Program-made: the position numbers and the translations under genes | Origin: a virus | DNA length: 64,000 nt | Virus record (IMG/VR): IMGVR_UViG_3300048834_000128 | Coordinates: 1 to 64,000 of that record | Reading direction: 5' to 3' (one strand) | In this document: one piece after another, positions 7,723 to 14,833 of the stretch | Layout: every line of letters begins with the position of its first letter | Numbering within the stretch: position 1 is the stretch's first letter | The notes under the pieces: generated by a model | Databases searched by the model: none | Seen by the model: only the letters and a program-made list of their open reading frames with translations | What the model was told of the DNA's origin: nothing

Positions 7723-8439
7723 ATGAACGAAATAATAAAAATTACGGAAAAAGACGGACGCCAGATCGTGTCCGCAAGGGAACTCTATGATTACCTGGAG
7801 TACCACAAAGGCCAGTTTGCAAGATGGGCCAAACAGACAATTACCAACAATCAGTTCGCTTCTGAAGGAGATGATTGGGTAGGGGTCAACATAGTTGTCG
7901 AGGGGAACCATGTAATGGACTACGCACTAAGCCTGTCCTTTGCCAAGAAAATCACCATGCTCTCCCAATCGGTAAAAGGGAACCGTATCAGAGAGTACTT
8001 CATTGAGTGCGAACGACTCGCTTTGACTAAGTATATAACCCCCAAAGACCTCTCCCGTAAGGAAATCCTGCTACTCGCCCTCGAAGCCGAAGAACGTGCC
8101 GAAAAAGCACAGAAACTCCTCGATGAAGCCAAACCTAAAGTGGATTTCTACGATGAAGTCACCGAAAGCAAGGATGTACTGGACTTCGGGCAGGTCGCCA
8201 AACTGATAAATAAGAAAGGGTTCGGAAGGAACAATCTGTTTGAGTTCCTGAGGAATAAGAAGGTCCTGATGCACAACAACAATCCATATCAATCGCATAT
8301 TGACAATGGTTATTTCAAGATGGTGGAGACAAGATGGACAGACAGGAACGGAGACACCAAAATAAACATCAAGACCGTCGTGTTTCAGAAAGGGGTTGAC
8401 TATATTCTCAGGCTATTGAAGAAAGAAGGGATTGAATAG
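7723..8439 (+). CDS. Phage antirepressor, AntA-like plus KilAC domain, 238 aa
   Basis: The N-terminal 90 residues match the AntA/AntB antirepressor type (VSARELYDYLEYHKGQFARWA, then EGDDWVGVNIVVEG and ALSLSFAKKITMLSQS). The C-terminal part from about 130 is a KilAC-type domain (DFGQVAKLINKKGFGRNNLFEFLRN). Such proteins inactivate a phage repressor or act as DNA-binding regulators in the phage developmental switch. No partner repressor or integrase is visible here, although the 228-aa regulator at 4984 is a candidate partner. Confidence 0.85.
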   Translation: MNEIIKITEKDGRQIVSARELYDYLEYHKGQFARWAKQTITNNQFASEGDDWVGVNIVVEGNHVMDYALSLSFAKKITMLSQSVKGNRIREYFIECERLALTKYITPKDLSRKEILLLALEAEERAEKAQKLLDEAKPKVDFYDEVTESKDVLDFGQVAKLINKKGFGRNNLFEFLRNKKVLMHNNNPYQSHIDNGYFKMVETRWTDRNGDTKINIKTVVFQKGVDYILRLLKKEGIE

Positions 8440-8502
8440 TTACGATTAACCTAATACCATACTAATTTAACCATAAATAATGAAAAATATTTCAAAAATA
8501 TC

Positions 8503-8533
8503 TTGGTAAACGTAATACGATTTAATACATTTG
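8503..8533 (+). promoter_or_regulatory. Leaderless promoter with TAATAC direct repeat
   Basis: TTG (8503-8505), 20 nt, then TACATTTG (8526-8533). The spacer holds TAATAC at 8513-8518 and 8523-8528, a 10-bp period. The ATG at 8539 is 5 nt past the -7 box. It heads the 8.5-14.1 kb gene run. Confidence 0.75.
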
Positions 8534-8538
8534 CAATC

Positions 8539-9021
8539 ATGACACAGACATTACCCGTAGTAGCAGTTTGCCTTCTTATTCTCGGAGCCATCGCCTTCAT
8601 TGTCGGGATGCTTCGCAAGAGGGCACATCAGACACCACAATCTTCGATAGATAAGTATGAAATGATTGATATGAATATCGAAAATCTGAAATCAGGCGAT
8701 ATAATGGTTCCGCACGGCACCTCTTATATAAAGATTCCTTCACCTTACTACTCAGGAAGACAAGACATCAACCCCGAATTTGCCCAAACAACAGGCGTTA
8801 CGGACGATGATTTGACGGAGTTTGAAGATACGACGGGATTTATCAAAGACGAACCGATAGAAGACCCGAGGATTGTAGAATTGTTCGGCAAGATAGGGGC
8901 ATATCAGAAACAACTCAGATATTGGAAGGGCGACGTACTTAAAGAAGCGGAATACACGGGACTTATCAATGAGTGCCTTAGAAACATCGACAAGATAAGA
9001 AAGGAGAATGACAATGGTTGA
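8539..9021 (+). CDS. Membrane-anchored hypothetical protein, 160 aa
   Basis: The ATG at 8539 is preferred over an upstream TTG because that TTG is the -33 element of the promoter. Residues 5-24 form one hydrophobic segment (LPVVAVCLLILGAIAFIVGM) followed by a basic stretch, so the bulk is probably cytoplasmic. The rest is acidic and has no recognised domain. It overlaps the next gene by 14 nt. Confidence 0.7.
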   Translation: MTQTLPVVAVCLLILGAIAFIVGMLRKRAHQTPQSSIDKYEMIDMNIENLKSGDIMVPHGTSYIKIPSPYYSGRQDINPEFAQTTGVTDDDLTEFEDTTGFIKDEPIEDPRIVELFGKIGAYQKQLRYWKGDVLKEAEYTGLINECLRNIDKIRKENDNG

Positions 9022-9313
9022 GGTATTATTCTGCATTACAGTATTTGTGTCAGGGTTCTTCGTTGGGTCATTTATAGATGATATCATTAAAAAGGCAAAG
9101 AAAGACGTGCAAGATTCAAAGGCGGGAATCGAGGTATGGAGAGCAAAAGTCATTACGGAGACCGAAGTGATGGAATTTGCGTTTACTGAAGCGATTATTC
9201 AGTCAGACTCGACAACTGAGTTGTTCCTGCATGGGAATACAGTTGCCTTTATACCTAACAGATACCTTGTAATGGTAGAAAGATTTGAAAACAATTTAAA
9301 TACTAATGCTTAG
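9008..9313 (+). CDS. Membrane-anchored hypothetical protein, 101 aa
   Basis: A hydrophobic N-terminal segment (residues 4-23, including FVSGFFVGSFIDDI) is followed by a lysine-rich stretch and a small beta-rich domain. No family is recognised. The start may be the Met at codon 1 or codon 3. It follows another single-pass membrane protein and overlaps both neighbours, as is usual in this operon. Confidence 0.65.
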   Translation: MTMVEVLFCITVFVSGFFVGSFIDDIIKKAKKDVQDSKAGIEVWRAKVITETEVMEFAFTEAIIQSDSTTELFLHGNTVAFIPNRYLVMVERFENNLNTNA

Positions 9314-9656
9314 AATAGTCAGAGTCACAAATCCTTTATTGCCCAATCCGATAGAGCAGGATGTGGTTCCGCAGGTATTCACCATCCGATACAACCCTAC
9401 CGACAGAGAACAGAAAAGAAGATTCGATAGGGAGGTCGAGAAGTGCATGGAACACCTGTTTGGAATCGAACTATCATTCACAAGGGCGTTGTTTGATCCG
9501 AACGCTGACAACTTCGTAGAGGACTACAACGATATGTACAAGGTGTGGAACGAGCAGTACACCAAGACCGCAAAATGGTTGAAGGAACATGGCAAACTGA
9601 AATTCATAGTTCCGAACGAAAGATATTTTATGAACGAATTTAAACCGAATATATGA
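9306..9656 (+). CDS. Hypothetical protein, 116 aa
   Basis: A soluble, charged protein whose N-terminal 45 residues look beta-rich and whose remainder is helical (REVEKCMEHLFGIELSF). No catalytic motif or family is recognised. It overlaps the genes on both sides by 4-8 nt, indicating translational coupling. Confidence 0.65.
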   Translation: MLRIVRVTNPLLPNPIEQDVVPQVFTIRYNPTDREQKRRFDREVEKCMEHLFGIELSFTRALFDPNADNFVEDYNDMYKVWNEQYTKTAKWLKEHGKLKFIVPNERYFMNEFKPNI

Positions 9657-10006
9657 AAATAGAAATTAGAGAATTAAAAATAGGTAATTGGGTTGAGGCG
9701 AGAAATGGATATGATAGCGAAGACTATTATGCACAAATTGACATAGATAGTTTTGGCGACAAAAGGTTTATTAATAATCTAAGAACCATCCCCTTCACTA
9801 CAGAATGGGCGGAACGATTCAACCTCATAGGGTCGGTCATCAACGGATTCTGCATAGCACCATCAGAATACAAAGGGCACGACTATGACCTCTGCCTTTA
9901 TGACGAACATACTTGGGATTCGGAACGTACCATACTATGCCCTATAAACTCCGTACACCATTGTCAGAACCTATTCTTAGACTTAGCAAACCATATACTT
10001 GAATAA
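9653..10006 (+). CDS. Conserved 'LKIGNWV' phage protein, 117 aa
   Basis: The start IRELKIGNWVEA, the central PFTTEWAERF and the C-terminal HHCQNLFLDLANHIL follow the layout of a small protein family that is very common in Bacteroidota phages and prophages and has no known role. A relative is encoded at 28683 (LRVGNLIL... LHGLQNLYKAL). Both lie in runs of small genes. Confidence 0.7.
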   Translation: MKIEIRELKIGNWVEARNGYDSEDYYAQIDIDSFGDKRFINNLRTIPFTTEWAERFNLIGSVINGFCIAPSEYKGHDYDLCLYDEHTWDSERTILCPINSVHHCQNLFLDLANHILE

Positions 10007-10008
10007 TC

Positions 10009-10257
10009 ATGGAAAAAAAAGAAATAGAAAAATTAATAGCGGAGTCATTGGATAAAAGAAAACTTTATTCAATCCTCGAATTAACAAACAATAATCCTGG
10101 AAGAATGCCGCTAAGGATAATATCTGTACTAGGGTTCATTATATTGGCGACAATGCCAATGACGAAGTTTATGGTGGTAGCTGATGCCATGATATTGTAT
10201 ATTTATTACATGACTTGTGTTGCCGTCTGCGGAACTATATGGGTTGCATCACTATAA
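10009..10257 (+). CDS. Small membrane protein, 82 aa
   Basis: The N-terminal 35 residues are charged and helical. Residues 36-82 hold two hydrophobic segments (LRIISVLGFIILATMP and AMILYIYYMTCVAVCG). No family is recognised. A holin or other membrane factor is conceivable, but its position far from the endolysin gives no support. Confidence 0.6.
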   Translation: MEKKEIEKLIAESLDKRKLYSILELTNNNPGRMPLRIISVLGFIILATMPMTKFMVVADAMILYIYYMTCVAVCGTIWVASL

Positions 10258-10280
10258 GAACAAATTAACCATATTTTAGA

Positions 10281-10562
10281 ATGAAATCAAAAACACGAAA
10301 AGAAAAAATAGAGTGCAGTTGTGGTCAGCATGTATTGTTGGTCACGCACGATGTTGATGTAAATTTCAACACATTAGGCGGCGAGTATGTTACAGAGGAA
10401 TACTACCTATCAATGTTTACCTATGGTTATGGTTGGAATAAAAAACCAAGTCTTAAATGGAGACTAAAGACCGCTTGGAATGTATTGACCAAAGGTACTA
10501 TGCACGAAGATTCCATCTGCATGACAACCGAGGAAGCAAAGAAACTTAAAGACTTTCTATGA
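10281..10562 (+). CDS. Conserved small phage protein with CxCG motif, 93 aa
   Basis: The N-terminal ECSCGQHVLLVTHD, the aromatic stretch YYLSMFTYGYGW and the C-terminal LKWRLKTAWNVLTKG..EAKKLKDFL follow a pattern seen in many phage hypothetical proteins. The CxC at residues 12-14 could be half of a metal site. Function unknown. It overlaps the next gene by 4 nt. Confidence 0.65.
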   Translation: MKSKTRKEKIECSCGQHVLLVTHDVDVNFNTLGGEYVTEEYYLSMFTYGYGWNKKPSLKWRLKTAWNVLTKGTMHEDSICMTTEEAKKLKDFL

Positions 10563-10852
10563 GCATAGAATACCTATCAGACGGAAAGAAATTCCTCATG
10601 TCCTATCAGGAACTAAAGGAACACCACTACCGAATCAGTTGTATGACAGACGAGGGGTTTCTCAATAATCTTACGGATGCACTGCACCTCGCCTGTTTCA
10701 TCTGCTACCTAAAGGAGATTCCTACATACGTCTGCCTTACAGACACGGGAATCATACACGAACTCGTACACCTATCAATATCCCCAGATACCGCAGTAAA
10801 CCAACTGCATGACATAAGGGAAATGTTTAATAAACTGCTTGAACTGAAATAA
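10559..10852 (+). CDS. Hypothetical protein, 97 aa
   Basis: A soluble helical protein with several cysteines (CMTDEG, LACFICYLK, VCLTD). Its C-terminal portion HELVHLSISPDTAVNQLHDIREMFN looks amphipathic. There is no recognised domain. It starts within the stop of the upstream gene (ATGA). Confidence 0.65.
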   Translation: MSIEYLSDGKKFLMSYQELKEHHYRISCMTDEGFLNNLTDALHLACFICYLKEIPTYVCLTDTGIIHELVHLSISPDTAVNQLHDIREMFNKLLELK

Positions 10853-10859
10853 TAAAATA

Positions 10860-11168
10860 ATGAGTAAAATAATAAAAATGGTAAGAAAAGAAACCTATAG
10901 GGATATAGTGTTTAAGATATCGGTAGACCTCGATAAGAAAATTGACCAATGTTTCGATGCCTCTGGTAGCGATATTCGTAAGTGGAAAGAAGTGAGTCTT
11001 ATATTCTATAATGTAGGCATTTCGGATAGGGAGTCTTTCATGGAAATAAATGACGAAAATATCCTTAATCTAATCTCTGATGCAAAAAGAAGTATAGACC
11101 AAATGTTGGATGGATATGACCGAGTTATTGTCGATAAACTTGAAGAATTAGGATTTAATATCGCATGA
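10860..11168 (+). CDS. Hypothetical protein, 102 aa
   Basis: A charged helical protein with no cysteine pair, signal or membrane segment. The ATG lies 7 nt after the upstream stop in an A-rich leader, and the stop overlaps the GroES-like gene by 4 nt. Co-translation with that chaperonin-like gene is likely. Function unknown. Confidence 0.65.
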   Translation: MSKIIKMVRKETYRDIVFKISVDLDKKIDQCFDASGSDIRKWKEVSLIFYNVGISDRESFMEINDENILNLISDAKRSIDQMLDGYDRVIVDKLEELGFNIA

Positions 11169-11983
11169 CAATAAAACCTCTAAATAACAACGTACTGCTG
11201 AAAGTAACGCAGTCAAACGCAAAGATTAGACTATCCGAATCCACCGAACTATATGTGCCTTGGGGTAATGAAGCGGAACGTCACTCAGATGTCGTCTGTG
11301 AAGTAGTGGCAGTACCCGACCGACTCCGATACAAGGTGAAGGAACGCACTCCGAGAGGGCAGGGAGTCCCCGAAGAAGGTTCTATGGAATGGAAGACCGA
11401 AATGGAACTCCGTGTAGGAGATAGCGTCATAATTCACTATATGGCGTTCGTGTCTTCAATAAAGAAGGGCGACAAGATAGTGGAAATCGAAGGTGTGCAG
11501 CACTTCTTCTGCCCCTATGACCTCATCATCCTCGCCAAACGCAAATGGACTCCTACTGAAACAGACGCCTTCTGGAAGCAATACGACCAATCAACCACCA
11601 AATACATCACTCAGGAATGGATGAATCAGAAGTCAATCGTAATCGACGGAAAGGACATCTACAATGTAATCATGCTCAATGGAAACATATTGGTAAATCC
11701 GGTGGAGAAGGAAATTAAATCTACCAAACTCATTCTGCCGGACTCACTGACAAAGACCAACAAGAAACTCGTCAAGGCATGCTATGTAGGCAGCAATAAC
11801 CAGGAATACATGAACGGAGTATATGCCGACGCAGATGTTGAACCGAACGATACATTGATTATTGACAAGGATTGCAATGTTTTATTGCAACCCGAAGAAC
11901 ACAGAACATTCAATGGCAAACAAGAATATTGGTGGTTTTCTAAGGCGTTAGTACATGCAATCATAAGAAATCAGGAAATATGA
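11165..11983 (+). CDS. Tandem GroES/Cpn10-like co-chaperonin, 272 aa
   Basis: The protein reads as two Cpn10-type domains in a row. The first (about 1-125) has IKPLNNNVLLKV at 3-14, ELYVP at 28-32, CEVVAVP at 45-51 and VGDSVIIHY at 84-92. The second (about 165-272) repeats the pattern: NGNILVNPV at 172-180, TKLILPD at 187-193, KACYVGS at 204-210, VEPNDTLII at 225-233 and ALVHAII at 261-267. Phage co-chaperonins such as T4 gp31 replace host GroES to fold capsid proteins in host GroEL. A double-domain form is unusual for phages and recalls chloroplast Cpn20. Its place before the head genes fits that role. The fold assignment rests on motif order only. Confidence 0.7.
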   Translation: MTIKPLNNNVLLKVTQSNAKIRLSESTELYVPWGNEAERHSDVVCEVVAVPDRLRYKVKERTPRGQGVPEEGSMEWKTEMELRVGDSVIIHYMAFVSSIKKGDKIVEIEGVQHFFCPYDLIILAKRKWTPTETDAFWKQYDQSTTKYITQEWMNQKSIVIDGKDIYNVIMLNGNILVNPVEKEIKSTKLILPDSLTKTNKKLVKACYVGSNNQEYMNGVYADADVEPNDTLIIDKDCNVLLQPEEHRTFNGKQEYWWFSKALVHAIIRNQEI

Positions 11984-12291
11984 AACAATTAACACTCGCA
12001 CTCCTGCTGCTGACATTCGCGGTGGGCTGCAAAAAGGAACCCTATGAGAAGAAGATCCGAAAAGTCGAGATATCATTCTCCGAAAGCATCAAGTATAAGG
12101 CGTATATGTCGGGATGGACTCTGAATTGCTCGAAAGATACGAGGACATTGTACATGAAGTCGGGAGAATCGCTTATCTTCGACGTGACCACCTGCAATAC
12201 CCCCAACGTATCGGTAAAGGTCATGTGTGCGGGGAAGAACCTCTATGAGAGATACAACGGAACCCATAATGTTAATGTAACCATACCATGA
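11980..12291 (+). CDS. Small lipoprotein, 103 aa
   Basis: A clear lipoprotein signal (KQLTLALLLLTFAVGCKKEP) puts the lipidated Cys at residue 17. The mature part is beta-rich with two further cysteines (residues 50 and 70) that could form a disulfide. Surface lipoproteins of phages can act in superinfection exclusion, but no such family is recognised here. It overlaps its neighbours by 4 nt on both sides. Confidence 0.75.
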   Translation: MKQLTLALLLLTFAVGCKKEPYEKKIRKVEISFSESIKYKAYMSGWTLNCSKDTRTLYMKSGESLIFDVTTCNTPNVSVKVMCAGKNLYERYNGTHNVNVTIP

Positions 12292-12518
12292 CATTCATAG
12301 AAGCAAGAGATAAATCATTGAAAGTGGAGTGGGAAGTTCTGCCGTGCCCGATGGGAGAGGATTGTTGGTGCAGGATAATAGCACCGAAGTCGCCTCTGAG
12401 ATACACCGAACATGGAATCAGTGAGAACTACTTCATAATCACAAGCGGTCAGATGGATACGGCAACCGCAGAACATTTGGTAAGGTTGCATAATGAAAGT
12501 TTAAATGTAAATGCTTAG
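12288..12518 (+). CDS. Hypothetical protein, 76 aa
   Basis: A small protein with CPMGEDCWC near the middle (residues 20-28), a cluster of three cysteines that may bind metal. The rest shows no family. It overlaps the lipoprotein gene upstream and the VRR-NUC gene downstream, so it is part of one translationally coupled run. Confidence 0.6.
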   Translation: MTFIEARDKSLKVEWEVLPCPMGEDCWCRIIAPKSPLRYTEHGISENYFIITSGQMDTATAEHLVRLHNESLNVNA

Positions 12519-12960
12519 ACAGAAAACCACCTCATCGACCTTCATAGAGTACAAACTCCAAGCAGCGATATGTAAGTATCTGCTATCTCAGTATCCTCAT
12601 GTCATGTTCTCGAGCGATACCATATCCAATGTTAAGTTGAGCGGACCACAAAAACTTCGCAACTCCAAACTTCAACACCCCGACTTCTCAGTTCCAGACC
12701 TTGCAATCTACCACCCTACCAATACATACCATGGTCTGTTTTTGGAACTCAAGGCGGCAAATCCATATACGTTGAGCGGAACTTTGAAGAAGATGATGAA
12801 GAAAAGATTGGATAGGAACGGAAACGTGATAGAGGTATATGACCATTACGCAGAGCAGGATAGGAGTCTTAGAAGATTGAGAAACCTCGGGTACAAGGCG
12901 GAGTTCTGTTGGGAACTCGATGACGCTATTAAGATTATTAAGGAATATTTGAAATCATGA
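12511..12960 (+). CDS. VRR-NUC type nuclease, 149 aa
   Basis: The pattern EYKLQAAICKYLLSQYP (conserved Glu), then VPDLAIYHPTNTYHGLFLELKA (D...ExK) and a C-terminal EQDRSLRRLRNLGYKAEFCWELDDAI matches the VRR-NUC branch of PD-(D/E)XK nucleases. Members in phages are structure-specific or general DNA nucleases that help process replication or packaging intermediates. The expected D, ExK and downstream Q residues all appear intact, so it should be active. Confidence 0.85.
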   Translation: MLRQKTTSSTFIEYKLQAAICKYLLSQYPHVMFSSDTISNVKLSGPQKLRNSKLQHPDFSVPDLAIYHPTNTYHGLFLELKAANPYTLSGTLKKMMKKRLDRNGNVIEVYDHYAEQDRSLRRLRNLGYKAEFCWELDDAIKIIKEYLKS

Positions 12961-13121
12961 GAGAAAAATTAATTAAAAAACTTTGGAAACAGAGTAAATT
13001 CAAAACAAGTGCAATCTTAATACAAGGTATTGGCATATTGCAATTTCAATCATTTTGGGATAAAGAAAGACCTCAAAGGTTAAAGGAAATATTTAAAGAT
13101 TACAACTTAGCAGGATTTTAA
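12957..13121 (+). CDS. Hypothetical protein, 54 aa
   Basis: A short frame starts with ATG overlapping the VRR-NUC stop (ATGA) and ends TAATG with the next gene, so it is coupled on both sides. It begins MREKLIKKLWKQSKFKTS, a basic helix, followed by SAILIQGIGILQFQSF. No family is recognised. The overlap pattern is the main support. Confidence 0.6.
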   Translation: MREKLIKKLWKQSKFKTSAILIQGIGILQFQSFWDKERPQRLKEIFKDYNLAGF

Positions 13122-13708
13122 TGCTATTCACCGACCTAAAGAAACTCGTATCAGACAATCCAGACAATGATTGGGAGGAACTCCACTCCTATGCCAAGAA
13201 GTTAGGTTTGGGTGGTCGTGGATGCGAATGTATGTCGGGAGAACTGCCCTACTATAATGTCGGATACAAGATGTATTCCAAGCAAATTCAAGCGGACTCT
13301 ATCCTCGTCATACCCAAACACAATCTTCTGATATATCTCAAGCACGGAAAGAAGCCCAAGATGAACGTCGTGCCAAACTACAAACTTCTGTTGGCAAGAA
13401 ACCATTTCAAGGAAACCGTGCGTGACATCGAAGCAATCAACGGAATAGAATACCCAAACGTCTACGAAAAATACGAAGGTTCCATGAGTAAGGTAAGCGT
13501 CAAGTGGTACAAGGATGAGGAGGAGTTCTATCTCGAGTTCTCCCAAAAGCACCCCGAAGGATACGGGTACTACAAGAACGGAGAAGTATCCAAGGATGTC
13601 CTCATACCCAAATTTACAAGGGAGTGGTTCTACTCCAAGGCAGTTCCCGTACCACATAAACAGGCGATGTCTTTGATATATCGAGAAAAAAACAAACCTT
13701 TGCGGTAG
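13121..13708 (+). CDS. Hypothetical protein, 195 aa
   Basis: A soluble protein rich in Tyr and Lys with a mixed alpha/beta look and no recognised motif. It has one CECM near residue 36. The ATG overlaps the previous TAA. I cannot assign a function; the neighbours are a nuclease-type gene and an RyR-domain gene. Confidence 0.65.
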   Translation: MLFTDLKKLVSDNPDNDWEELHSYAKKLGLGGRGCECMSGELPYYNVGYKMYSKQIQADSILVIPKHNLLIYLKHGKKPKMNVVPNYKLLLARNHFKETVRDIEAINGIEYPNVYEKYEGSMSKVSVKWYKDEEEFYLEFSQKHPEGYGYYKNGEVSKDVLIPKFTREWFYSKAVPVPHKQAMSLIYREKNKPLR

Positions 13709-13730
13709 ATAACCATTAAATAAAATATAT

Positions 13731-14102
13731 ATGACAGAAGAATTAGTATCACATCCGAACTTCCACCAAGCGTTTAGTATCGCTATCGTGTGTCACCAAG
13801 CAAATAAGGCATGGTGCGAACAAAACTCCGATAACTCCCAAAAGGATTGGGTAGAAGCGGAAGAGTGGCAAAGGGATTCTGCCGTTAAAGGGGTGTTGTT
13901 CAAGATGGACAACCCTAATGCAGGACATGACGCTCAGCACAATTCATGGATGGCTGAAAAAATCGCCGATGGATGGGTGTATGGAGAAACAAAGGATGCG
14001 GAAGCAAAAACCCACCCTTGTATCGTACCATTCGACCAATTGCCCTTATTTCAACAGAAGAAAGATGCACTATTCTGTGCTATCGTAGACGCTTTGAAAT
14101 AA
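13731..14102 (+). CDS. RyR-domain protein, 123 aa
   Basis: The core HNSWMAEKIADGWVYGETKDAEAKTHPCIVPFDQLP is the signature of the ryanodine-receptor (RyR) repeat, with the usual W..EK...GW.YG...K.HP..V.Y..L order. Bacterial and phage proteins with this small alpha-helical domain are known, but their ligand is not settled. The N-terminal part (AIVCHQANKAWCE) is the common phage extension. It lies just before the packaging genes. Confidence 0.8.
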   Translation: MTEELVSHPNFHQAFSIAIVCHQANKAWCEQNSDNSQKDWVEAEEWQRDSAVKGVLFKMDNPNAGHDAQHNSWMAEKIADGWVYGETKDAEAKTHPCIVPFDQLPLFQQKKDALFCAIVDALK

Positions 14103-14158
14103 CCCTCTACGTTGTGGGTGAATCACGTTAAACCCTCGTTTTTTTTCAAACAAACAAT

Positions 14159-14833
14159 ATGGAATTTACACCCGATGACTTCAAGCGGATGATGTTCAAC
14201 GTCTTTGAAGCGGATATGGACAAACCCTTCATACATCAGTTCCCCGAACTCGCACTCTACGATGAGTTCCGAGAAAACCTCCCTCAACTCGATAGAAATA
14301 CAATAATCAAATACATCTGCTATGTCTATGACAAGAACTCCCCTTACAGAGTAAAATACAAGGACTTGACCCAAAGGAAGGTTCGTGCCATGCTCGATGC
14401 GGGATACGGACTCAACGACAAGCAGGAGTTCGAGAAACCCGTAGAAGATGTCATCCAAGGAAGGGACTATAAAGCCGCAGACATGGCGGTAGCCTTCATC
14501 AAACTGCATTGTGACCTCGAATACTCACACGTGATACTTCTTGAAGCGATGTATTTCCGTGCAATGAAGAATGTCTTTTTAGGCAACTCTGAGAAAATCA
14601 AGGAACTCAACGAAATCAAGGAATCATACACCAAGGCTCAGAACGACCTCGTTTCCAACGACCAAACCAAGGCAATGATGCAGTCGCTCTACAAATCCAT
14701 CAATCGGGACAGGATAAAACTATCTCCCGAAGATATCGCCACCTCAATAAAGGACAAAGGCGTGGAAACTACCGTAGCGGAACTGAGCGATGACGAATTT
14801 GAAGCAATGGATATGCCCGAAGATGATGAATAA
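14159..14833 (+). CDS. Terminase-adjacent protein, possible small terminase, 224 aa
   Basis: A mostly helical, acidic protein directly upstream of the large terminase and overlapping it by 11 nt. The middle (YSHVILLEAMYFRAMKNVFLGNSEKIKELNEIKESYTKAQ) looks like a coiled coil, and the C-terminus is a Glu/Asp-rich tail. Location and size would suit a small terminase subunit, but I see no classical helix-turn-helix, so the role is inferred from position only. Confidence 0.55.
   Translation: MEFTPDDFKRMMFNVFEADMDKPFIHQFPELALYDEFRENLPQLDRNTIIKYICYVYDKNSPYRVKYKDLTQRKVRAMLDAGYGLNDKQEFEKPVEDVIQGRDYKAADMAVAFIKLHCDLEYSHVILLEAMYFRAMKNVFLGNSEKIKELNEIKESYTKAQNDLVSNDQTKAMMQSLYKSINRDRIKLSPEDIATSIKDKGVETTVAELSDDEFEAMDMPEDDE

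Noticed and set aside
14790-14822. Longer N-terminus for the terminase
   Set aside because: It would overlap the upstream gene by 44 nt and the added residues look like out-of-frame sequence; the ATG pair at 14823/14826 is at the stop junction.
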